Assembly (NCBI GenBank): GCA_031283515.1
Contig: JAITBS010000255.1
Coordinates: 1 to 5,486, forward strand
Direction: 5' to 3'
Source of the DNA: Planctomycetaceae bacterium
GTDB lineage: Bacteria > Planctomycetota > Planctomycetia > Pirellulales > Thermoguttaceae
DNA: 5,486 nt
Position numbers and translations under genes: made by a program. A model generated the notes under the pieces. That model was not told the origin of the DNA. It searched no databases and worked only from the letters and a program-made list of their open reading frames with translations. Below, piece by piece: positions 1-5,486 of the stretch. Position 1 is the stretch's first letter; each line of letters begins with the position of its first letter.

Positions 1-921
1 TTCAAAAACTTTACCGATAAATTCAGGATCGATAATGTTTGCGTATTCCGTGTGATCGATTAAATCATCCAATGACAATTTATATTTATACTTTGACAAC
101 AACCGAACAATTCCTTCAACCTCATAATTGCCGTCAAGTTCTTGAATATATTCGATATGTTTATCAGCGAAGAAGTGGTAGTTATCTACCGCGAAATCAT
201 CGCCGGTCATTTCATTAAACAATCCGCCGTTAAGAAACGGTATTTTTTGAAACTGTTCTTTAACTTTACTGATATTTTTAATGAGAGAAACGTGTTCAAA
301 TAGTTGCCGTTCCTTAATGGGCGTATTAAGACAATGAAAAAAAATATTACGTAAAATAGCGTTATAAAATCGGTATCCTTCGTTTTCTTTGAGACGCTCA
401 TTGAGCCAGTGTTCATCGAATAATTCTTTGGGAACGAGTCCTTTTTCTTGCAAGAAAAAACAGAGCATGAGCCGAATAATTAAACGCAACGTATATTCAG
501 GTTCGGCGATGGAGTAGGGATCATTTCCGGTTTTTGCCGTCCAATAAAACCAGTTACGAATTTCAAGATAAAATTGTTGTCCAACCTCTTCACGTTGTAA
601 CTCTTCGTTATAGACTTGTGTTTTTATAACGTTGAACGCTTTTTCGACATCGGCAACGGTGCATTTAATCCATTCGGTATTTTGTCCGGTCTCATCGAAT
701 TGTTGAATCGGAAAACCATGTTCTGTCAAATAACGGTGAATCATTTTATCAATGCGAGTACGTTCCGTAACAATCGCATCGTCCCAAACGCGAATACATT
801 TCACATTGAGTTCATGACTCTCTTGTTTAATACGTTTATCAATATCTCCATGAGTTTCGCCGATTTTGAGATAGCCGTCATGTTTCGGAATATCCGGCGT
901 TGTGAATGCGTAAAGTTTCAT
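1..921 (-). CDS. GIY-YIG/T5orf172-type nuclease domain fused to type IIG restriction-modification methyltransferase, N-terminal part (3' end outside window)
   Basis: The frame is open without a stop from the ATG at 919-921 to the left edge, giving 307 residues. Residues 1-90 look like a T5orf172/MUG113 (GIY-YIG superfamily) nuclease: LYAF near the start, LKIG at 18-21, Arg30 as the likely catalytic arginine, a DKMIH segment at 58-62, and Glu83 in NTEW as the likely metal ligand. Residues about 115-307 are the helical connector typical of type IIG enzymes, with LCFFLQEKGL, PFLNGGLF and DPEFIGKVFE. The window ends just before the methyltransferase motifs, so methylation activity is inferred from the 972-aa neighbour, to which it is about 60% identical by hand alignment. 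The first 23 residues are identical to that neighbour. The start is fixed by this match and by the shared 94-bp leader. No Shine-Dalgarno sequence is visible. It is last in transcription order among the genes seen, behind its own probable promoter. Whether it is intact beyond the edge is unknown. Confidence 0.85.
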   Translation of the reverse strand, partial: MKLYAFTTPDIPKHDGYLKIGETHGDIDKRIKQESHELNVKCIRVWDDAIVTERTRIDKMIHRYLTEHGFPIQQFDETGQNTEWIKCTVADVEKAFNVIKTQVYNEELQREEVGQQFYLEIRNWFYWTAKTGNDPYSIAEPEYTLRLIIRLMLCFFLQEKGLVPKELFDEHWLNERLKENEGYRFYNAILRNIFFHCLNTPIKERQLFEHVSLIKNISKVKEQFQKIPFLNGGLFNEMTGDDFAVDNYHFFADKHIEYIQELDGNYEVEGIVRLLSKYKYKLSLDDLIDHTEYANIIDPEFIGKVFE

Positions 922-1177
922 TGTAATTATATTTTCTGTACAAATAATAAGTCAATCGGATAACGTTGCCTTTATTCCGAAATGATAACATAAGGTTAAA
1001 ATTTGAGTCAACCGATTAAATACTTTTTTCAATAATTGCTTGTTCTTTCGGCGTAATGCCGTAAAGTCCGTAAATTAACGAATCAATTTGTTGTTCAAGC
1101 GTTGATGTGTCGGCGGCGGGATTTTTCTTTTTGGCGGAAAGAATTTTATCGACAAGCGTGATGATGGGTTGTTGTTC
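854..1177 (-). repeat. Junction repeat, copy 1 (324 bp)
   Basis: This is a direct repeat of 3867-4190 at a constant offset of 3013 bp with no indels. It covers the last 53 codons plus stop of one gene, the 94-bp spacer and the first 22-23 codons of the next. By eye there are 18 substitutions: 0 in the 68 bp of 5' coding sequence, 4 in the spacer and 14 in the 162 bp of 3' coding sequence. Similarity stops sharply at both ends. The block has no transposase, terminal inverted repeats or target duplication, so it is better explained as a paralogue junction kept uniform by recombination than as a mobile element. Confidence 0.9.
982..1011 (-). promoter_or_regulatory. Probable sigma70-type promoter for the gene starting at 921
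   Basis: On the minus strand a TTGACT -35 box (1006-1011) is followed after 18 bp by a TATCAT -10 box (982-987); each matches five of six consensus bases. The -35 box begins four bases after the upstream gene's stop codon. The expected transcript would have a leader of roughly 55 nt, with no good Shine-Dalgarno sequence before the ATG. The same arrangement occurs without change at the other gene junction. Confidence 0.5.
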
Positions 1178-3934
1178 TGTTAGTAAAATATCAGGAATGG
1201 GTAATTGTGATAAAAATTCTTTCTTAAAACGTAATCCGTATTTACCAAGTACGCCGCCGCAATAATAATTTAAGTAAAAAAAATTAGCGGCTTTTGAATT
1301 TAATATTCCCGTTAAATATTTAAGATACTTTTTATCCGCGTGATATATCATAAAAACAGTATCGTTTGTATAATATCCGTTGTCGTCAAAAATAAATTTT
1401 CCGGAATCTTTACTAATATCAGCATAAAGAATTTTTGGTAACGAATATTTATCAATATAATTGCAACTTCTCAAATTATACCAATTGACGCCTTGTTCGC
1501 CTCTGTTTCTAAAATCAGTTCCAAATGAGTTCAGAAATTCTAATAACTCTTTGTCTTCTTGCGGATTTAATGTGATTGGTTGTATTCCTTTTTCTTTTAT
1601 TCCGTTATGAAGATTTAACAAATAATACTGATTAAAAATGAATCCATATTTTTGTAAATCTTTTCCGCGTAAAATAGGAACAATAAATTTACTAATTTTT
1701 TTATTTTTACTAATCAGAAAATTTCGCCGCTCTTCGTTTAGAATAAAAACAGAATTAGCACCGGTCAAAATTCCGTAATTTAATTCAACATCGCATTCAG
1801 ACAATTTTTTACAATTAGTTTCAATTTTTATTTTGATATTATCAACAATTGTAAGACGATAAGCCCAAATATCGTCGGAGGTTAAATACTGCTTGCGATC
1901 AAAAACTGTGTTTTTTAATAATTCTACATTATTACATTGTTGTATTGCAACACAAGGGATTTCCTGCGCCTTATTCCAAAAAGTAATCGCAGTATCAACA
2001 GTTGCCGTTTCAAATATTTGATAACCGTTGAAATCAATAATTTTTATTTCCGATTTATTTTTTATAAAATATTTTTTTAATAATTTTCCATAATCGGCTC
2101 TTAACCATTTATTTGAGGTAATAAAAGAACCAATTCCCGTTTTCTTTATTAAATTTGTGCACTTTTCAAAAAACAAACAATAAATATCTGAATTTTTCGA
2201 AAATGTTTCAAAACCCAGTTGTGAATAATTTTCTGATAACCACTTTATTTGTCTATACGGCGGATTTCCGATTACAATATCGAATCCGTCCGTAATTCCG
2301 AACATATATTGCGGATCGAAAAACGGCGTTGATTTTGTCTGATTGTACGGATTCCATTGCATAATCAATTCAGCGGTATCATGCGATAAATCGCCGGCGT
2401 CTTCCATCACTTCACTCAATGTCTTACGCAACGCTTCGTCAAAATCTTGTAATCTTTTTTTCTCTTGTAATGTACTTGCCGTTAAATGTTGTTCGCGCGT
2501 CAACAGTAATTGTTTTATTGTTATTTTAATAGCAGGTAATTCTAGTTTTCTTTGTTTTTCTTTTTTCAACCCGATAAGCGTATTCGCGCAAATAAATTTT
2601 GTTTCGAGATTCGGCAGCGGTTCAATACCGTAATTATCTTTTTTCGTGTCGGGAACAATCTCTTGAATGAGCGACAAAAATAATCGCAACACCGTAATTT
2701 GTACGGCAATTGGTTGAATGTCAACACAATAAATCACTTTTTGCAAAATTTCAATTTTCTTACGATAACGTTCTGTTGCCGTAAAATTTTTATCAAAGTC
2801 AATACGATTCATAATATTGGTCATTATATTGCACGGAAATGCGCCGCTGCCGCAAGCAGGATCAAGAATTTTACATTGCAATAAATCATTATTGTTTTGT
2901 AAATACGAATCCAACGCTTCATTGACCATATAATCAACGACTTCTTTGGGCGTATAAAAACTTCCTGTAACTTTACGCCGATTCTCTTTTGTATCTGCAT
3001 CAATACACGTCAATAAACTTTCAAAAACTTTGCCGATAAATTCAGGATCAATCGCTTGCGTGTATTCGCGATCAAATAAATCGTCCACTGTCAACTTATA
3101 CTGATATTGAGACAATATTTTAATTATTCCCGCAACCGAATAGTTGTCGTCTAATTCTGAAATCCGGCGTTTCTGAAACTCTGAAAAAAAATGTTCGTTA
3201 CTCAACGGAAAAGCATCGCCTTCGTACTCGTAAAATAATCCGCCGTTCAAAAACGGGATTTTCTGAAAAAGTTCTTTTATGTTGCGAAAATCCTTAATGA
3301 GAGATTTGCCTTCAAACTCTTTTCGATCAGCAATCGGCACGTTTAGACAATGAAAAAACATATTGCGTAATATCACATCGTAATAATGCGATTCGTGTTC
3401 TTTCAAATTTTCTTTGACAAAATTTTCGTCGAATAATTCTTTCGGAATAAGACCCTTTTCTTGTAGAAAAAAACAAAGCAAAAGACGAACAATTAATCGT
3501 AATGTAAATTCAGATTCGGCGGCTGAATACGGATCGTCGTCCGTTTTTGCCGTCCAGTAATACCAGTTACGAATTTCAAGATAGAATTTATTGCACAACT
3601 CTTGACGCTTAATCTCGTCTTGTAATAATTGCAATTTAACCGCTTTCAAAGCGTTTTCAACATCAAAAATTTTGCATTTAACCCATTCGGTATTTCGTCC
3701 GCTAATATCAAATTTTTTAATTTCATAACCTTGCTCTTGCAGATATTTGTGAATCATTTTATCGACCCCGATACGATCCGTAACAGCAACGCCGCACCAA
3801 ACAATTTCGGGATTCACGTCAACTTCCGAACATTCCTTATGTACTCGTTTGTCAATATCGTCTTTTGTTTCGCCGATTTTGAGATAGCCGTCATGTTTCG
3901 GAATATCCGGCGTTGTGAATGCGTAAAGTTTCAT
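1016..3934 (-). CDS. Single-chain type IIG restriction-modification enzyme: GIY-YIG-like nuclease + N6-adenine DNA methyltransferase + target-recognition domain
   Basis: This is a complete 972-aa protein, a usual length for Eco57I-like type IIG enzymes, which both methylate and cut DNA using S-adenosylmethionine. Residues 1-90 match a T5orf172/GIY-YIG nuclease (LYAF at 3-6, LKIG at 18-21, Arg30, DKMIH at 58-62, Glu83 in NTEW). Residues 115-320 are a helical connector with LCFFLQEKGL and PFLNGGLF (227-234). The methyltransferase follows: TGSFYTP (323-329), the SAM-binding DPACGSGAF (358-366), a VDIQPIAVQI segment (404-413), and the catalytic NPPY (557-560) that marks adenine-N6 chemistry. Residues about 565-915 are the probable recognition domain, with RGKDLQKYG (756-764) and ILNSKAANFFY (877-887) as in TaqI-like C-terminal domains. 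Residues 920-972 are an almost invariant tail. I saw no PD-(D/E)XK motif, so the GIY-YIG-like domain is the best nuclease candidate. The ATG is supported by the paralogue at 1-921. Specificity cannot be predicted, and cutting activity is inferred. Confidence 0.9.
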   Translation of the reverse strand: MKLYAFTTPDIPKHDGYLKIGETKDDIDKRVHKECSEVDVNPEIVWCGVAVTDRIGVDKMIHKYLQEQGYEIKKFDISGRNTEWVKCKIFDVENALKAVKLQLLQDEIKRQELCNKFYLEIRNWYYWTAKTDDDPYSAAESEFTLRLIVRLLLCFFLQEKGLIPKELFDENFVKENLKEHESHYYDVILRNMFFHCLNVPIADRKEFEGKSLIKDFRNIKELFQKIPFLNGGLFYEYEGDAFPLSNEHFFSEFQKRRISELDDNYSVAGIIKILSQYQYKLTVDDLFDREYTQAIDPEFIGKVFESLLTCIDADTKENRRKVTGSFYTPKEVVDYMVNEALDSYLQNNNDLLQCKILDPACGSGAFPCNIMTNIMNRIDFDKNFTATERYRKKIEILQKVIYCVDIQPIAVQITVLRLFLSLIQEIVPDTKKDNYGIEPLPNLETKFICANTLIGLKKEKQRKLELPAIKITIKQLLLTREQHLTASTLQEKKRLQDFDEALRKTLSEVMEDAGDLSHDTAELIMQWNPYNQTKSTPFFDPQYMFGITDGFDIVIGNPPYRQIKWLSENYSQLGFETFSKNSDIYCLFFEKCTNLIKKTGIGSFITSNKWLRADYGKLLKKYFIKNKSEIKIIDFNGYQIFETATVDTAITFWNKAQEIPCVAIQQCNNVELLKNTVFDRKQYLTSDDIWAYRLTIVDNIKIKIETNCKKLSECDVELNYGILTGANSVFILNEERRNFLISKNKKISKFIVPILRGKDLQKYGFIFNQYYLLNLHNGIKEKGIQPITLNPQEDKELLEFLNSFGTDFRNRGEQGVNWYNLRSCNYIDKYSLPKILYADISKDSGKFIFDDNGYYTNDTVFMIYHADKKYLKYLTGILNSKAANFFYLNYYCGGVLGKYGLRFKKEFLSQLPIPDILLTEQQPIITLVDKILSAKKKNPAADTSTLEQQIDSLIYGLYGITPKEQAIIEKSI
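2568..2623 (-). repeat. Conserved patch before methyltransferase motif IV, copy 1 (56 bp)
   Basis: This coding stretch (PLPNLETKF through NTLIGL) matches 5431-5486 at 55 of 56 bases. The offset of 2863 bp is 150 bp less than at the junction repeat because the two recognition domains differ in length. The sequence 3' of it in the coding direction diverges at once. It forms the upstream border of the exchangeable motif IV/recognition segment. Confidence 0.75.
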
Positions 3935-4190
3935 TGTAATTATGTTTTCCGTACAAATAATAAATCAATCGGATAACGTTGCATTTATTCCGAAATGATA
4001 ACATAAGGTTAAAATTTGAGTCAACCGATTAAATACTCTTTTCAATAATTACTTGTTCTTTCGGCGTAATATCATAAAGTTTGTAAACCAATGAATCAAT
4101 TTGTTGTTCCAGTGTTGATGTGTCGGTTGCGGGATTTTTCTTTTTGGCGGAAAGAATTTTATCGACAAGCGTGATGATGGGTTGTTGTTC
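3867..4190 (-). repeat. Junction repeat, copy 2 (324 bp)
   Basis: This is the partner of 854-1177, about 94% identical. One repeat copy plus the DNA between the copies equals exactly one gene cassette of 3013 bp. A single crossover between the copies would remove the middle gene cleanly and leave the outer two genes intact. The spacer substitutions are at 3944, 3950, 3964 and 3983. Confidence 0.9.
3995..4024 (-). promoter_or_regulatory. Probable sigma70-type promoter for the 972-aa gene
   Basis: TTGACT (4019-4024), an 18-bp spacer and TATCAT (3995-4000) on the minus strand give a five-of-six match in both boxes. All four substitutions between the two spacers fall downstream in the leader, and none falls in the promoter part. 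No hairpin with a T-run lies between the preceding stop codon and this promoter, so read-through from the upstream gene is also possible. Confidence 0.5.
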
Positions 4191-5486
4191 CTTCGGCGAT
4201 ACGTCAATAACCGGTAAATGGTTTAATTCACGCGACGAAACTTGCGTATTACTGTTGTGTTGCCGAAAATAAAAATCCATCAATCTTGAATTGAGTATTC
4301 CTAAAATATACAATGCCGTTTTTCTGTTCTCATAAATAAAAACATTCGTGTGATTTTCCACAACAAGCGGATACGTAAAATCATTCGGATTTACAAGCGT
4401 TGCAATAATACGGAATGTCTGTTCGACTGCTGTTGTCCGTTGTGCTAATATTGCTAATTTTTGAAGCGTTTGAATTTTTACAATACCGTTAATAAACGCT
4501 GTTGCGGCTCTTTTATTCGGCGGCGCAACATAATATCGCTGAACATTTTCTCCGTAAATAAACTGCTTGGCATCCTTTGACGGTTTATCGGAAAGATATT
4601 TTTTAATTTTGTTCCATTCCATATTTCCTGTTACAAAATTCAATGACATACTTTTAACCTTGTGAATTTTCTTGTCAATATTATATGTTTCTATATCACG
4701 GCTGATAAGCAGTGTTCCGTACTTGGTGATGATATCTGTTTTCGGTTTGATCAGATACGACATTTTTTTCAAATCGTCTTTTTGAATTACTTCGCCTATC
4801 CGACAATTTATTGTTTCATTCCCCTTATTCCATAACGAAATAACAACAGATTGAATAACAGAATTAAATATATTTTTGCGATTAGCGATATTGATAATTG
4901 TAAAAGACGGATATTCTTTTAACAAAAATTTTCTTGTTGCCGAAAGATACGCATCACCGAGTAACGTTTTTGGATGAATAAACAATAATATCCCATTGTT
5001 TTTTATTAATTCCGTTCCTTTGCCGAAAAAACATTGATAAATATTCATCCGCCCGCTTTTCAAATACGAATATTGTTTTTCGTATTCCGTTTTTTCGTGC
5101 ATTCCATTTTCAAGCACATTATATGGCGGGTTGCCAATGACAACATCGAATTTTTCAATACCAAACATCCATTGCGGATCAAAAAATTCTGCAATCGAAT
5201 TTTGATCGTAAGGATTCCATTCCGCCAATAAATGCGTGTTGTGATCAGATAACTCTCCGTCTGCACCTAACAATTGAATGAGATCATTACGTATTGTTTC
5301 GTCGTATTTACGTAACCGTTCTTTCTCGTCTATAGTACTTGCCGTAAAATGTTGACGACGAGTATCCGCCAACAAATTGAGAGTTGCTTTTACTTGCCGA
5401 GATTGTAAATACAGTTGTCCGCCGTTCTGTAACCCGATAAGCGTATTCGCGCAAATAAATTTCGTTTCGAGATTCGGCAGCGGTTC
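4029..5486 (-). CDS. Type IIG restriction-modification methyltransferase, C-terminal part with motif IV and a different target-recognition domain (5' end outside window)
   Basis: The frame is open from the right edge to the TAA at 4029-4031, giving 485 visible residues. The gene does not start at the TTG near 5375: the 37 residues upstream are in frame and match the 972-aa neighbour (PLPNLETKF, CANTLIGL). The catalytic NPPY of an N6-adenine methyltransferase is encoded at 5121-5132, within DVVIGNPPY. The middle of the fragment is a recognition domain with FIYGENVQRY and ILNSRLMDFYF, equivalent in position to the neighbour's RGKDLQKYG and ILNSKAANFFY. It otherwise has little similarity to the neighbour and is 50 residues shorter overall, so it probably reads another DNA site. 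The last 53 residues match the neighbour at 48 positions. If the missing part resembles the neighbour, the full protein would be about 920 aa with an N-terminal GIY-YIG-like domain, but that part lies outside the window. It is first in transcription order among the genes seen. Confidence 0.88.
   Translation of the reverse strand, partial: EPLPNLETKFICANTLIGLQNGGQLYLQSRQVKATLNLLADTRRQHFTASTIDEKERLRKYDETIRNDLIQLLGADGELSDHNTHLLAEWNPYDQNSIAEFFDPQWMFGIEKFDVVIGNPPYNVLENGMHEKTEYEKQYSYLKSGRMNIYQCFFGKGTELIKNNGILLFIHPKTLLGDAYLSATRKFLLKEYPSFTIINIANRKNIFNSVIQSVVISLWNKGNETINCRIGEVIQKDDLKKMSYLIKPKTDIITKYGTLLISRDIETYNIDKKIHKVKSMSLNFVTGNMEWNKIKKYLSDKPSKDAKQFIYGENVQRYYVAPPNKRAATAFINGIVKIQTLQKLAILAQRTTAVEQTFRIIATLVNPNDFTYPLVVENHTNVFIYENRKTALYILGILNSRLMDFYFRQHNSNTQVSSRELNHLPVIDVSPKEQQPIITLVDKILSAKKKNPATDTSTLEQQIDSLVYKLYDITPKEQVIIEKSI
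5431..5486 (-). repeat. Conserved patch before methyltransferase motif IV, copy 2 (at least 56 bp, reaches window edge)
   Basis: This is the partner of 2568-2623, with a single difference. It is cut by the right edge, so its true length towards the SAM-binding half of the gene is unknown. Because it encodes a conserved protein segment, part of the identity could be selection on the protein, but identity at synonymous positions suggests recent exchange. Confidence 0.7.

Noticed and set aside
337..344. Run of eight A (and another at 3184-3191) as a phase-variation tract
   Set aside because: Eight-base runs are common in DNA this AT-rich. The tract at 337-344 is not kept at the aligned site of the paralogue, which has six A, and both frames are intact. 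Length variation between strains would be needed to revive the idea.
207..416. Minus-strand open frame of 69 codons in another frame
   Set aside because: It is fully inside the well-supported partial gene at 1-921 and has no homology signal; a shadow.
616..963. Plus-strand open frame of 115 codons, with a similar one at 3629-3976
   Set aside because: Both lie antisense to the starts of the restriction genes, and their matching C-termini are explained by the junction repeat. They show no recognisable domain or ribosome-binding site.
1016..3934. BREX PglX-type methyltransferase
   Set aside because: PglX shares the NPPY methyltransferase core but has no T5orf172-like nuclease at its start, and no other BREX gene is visible. 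It cannot be fully excluded without the flanking genes.
3935..4028. Terminator, attachment site or small RNA in the 94-bp spacers
   Set aside because: No stem-loop with a T-run was seen, only very short inverted matches of about 4 bp. No tRNA-like, CRISPR-like or integrase-associated features are present.
854..4190. Composite transposon or insertion sequence flanked by direct repeats
   Set aside because: The repeats contain gene ends and a promoter, not a transposase or terminal inverted repeats. Tandem duplication with gene conversion explains the layout.
4029..5375. Upstream gene beginning at the TTG near 5375
   Set aside because: The frame continues open to the right edge and encodes residues matching the paralogue (PLPNLETKF, CANTLIGL), so the true start is outside the window.

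Overview
The window holds one kind of gene three times over. Three paralogous genes lie head to tail on the minus strand, and transcription runs from high to low coordinates. They encode large single-chain restriction-modification proteins of the type IIG (Eco57I-like) class. The 3' part of the first gene is at 4029-5486, cut by the right edge. The complete middle gene is at 1016-3934 (972 aa). The 5' part of the last gene is at 1-921, cut by the left edge. Nothing else codes convincingly. The only non-coding DNA is two spacers of exactly 94 bp (922-1015 and 3935-4028).

The middle protein shows the whole architecture. An N-terminal domain of about 90 residues resembles the T5orf172/MUG113 branch of the GIY-YIG nucleases. 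A helical connector follows, then a gamma-class N6-adenine methyltransferase with DPACGSGAF and NPPY motifs. The C-terminal half is a probable target-recognition domain. The last gene shows the same nuclease and connector. The first gene shows the same second half of the methyltransferase, joined to a different recognition domain. The simplest reading is a set of combined nuclease-methyltransferases that share chemistry but each recognise a different DNA site, probably for defence against phage or plasmid DNA.

The most striking feature is how similarity is distributed. The paralogues are only about 60% identical in their N-terminal thirds and strongly diverged in the recognition domains. Yet a 324-bp block spanning each gene junction (end of one gene, spacer with a probable sigma70-type promoter, start of the next) is about 94% identical, and its first 77 bp are 100% identical. 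A second block of 56 bp just before methyltransferase motif IV differs at one base. These islands flank the whole-gene unit and the recognition-domain unit. The locus therefore looks like a cassette array in which recombination can add, delete or swap specificities.

The organism cannot be named. The DNA is AT-rich (hand counts about 38-41% GC in the conserved parts and 27-30% in the recognition domains). The starts have no clear Shine-Dalgarno sequence, and the genes are bacterial in style. Family assignments come from motifs read by eye; no database search was possible.
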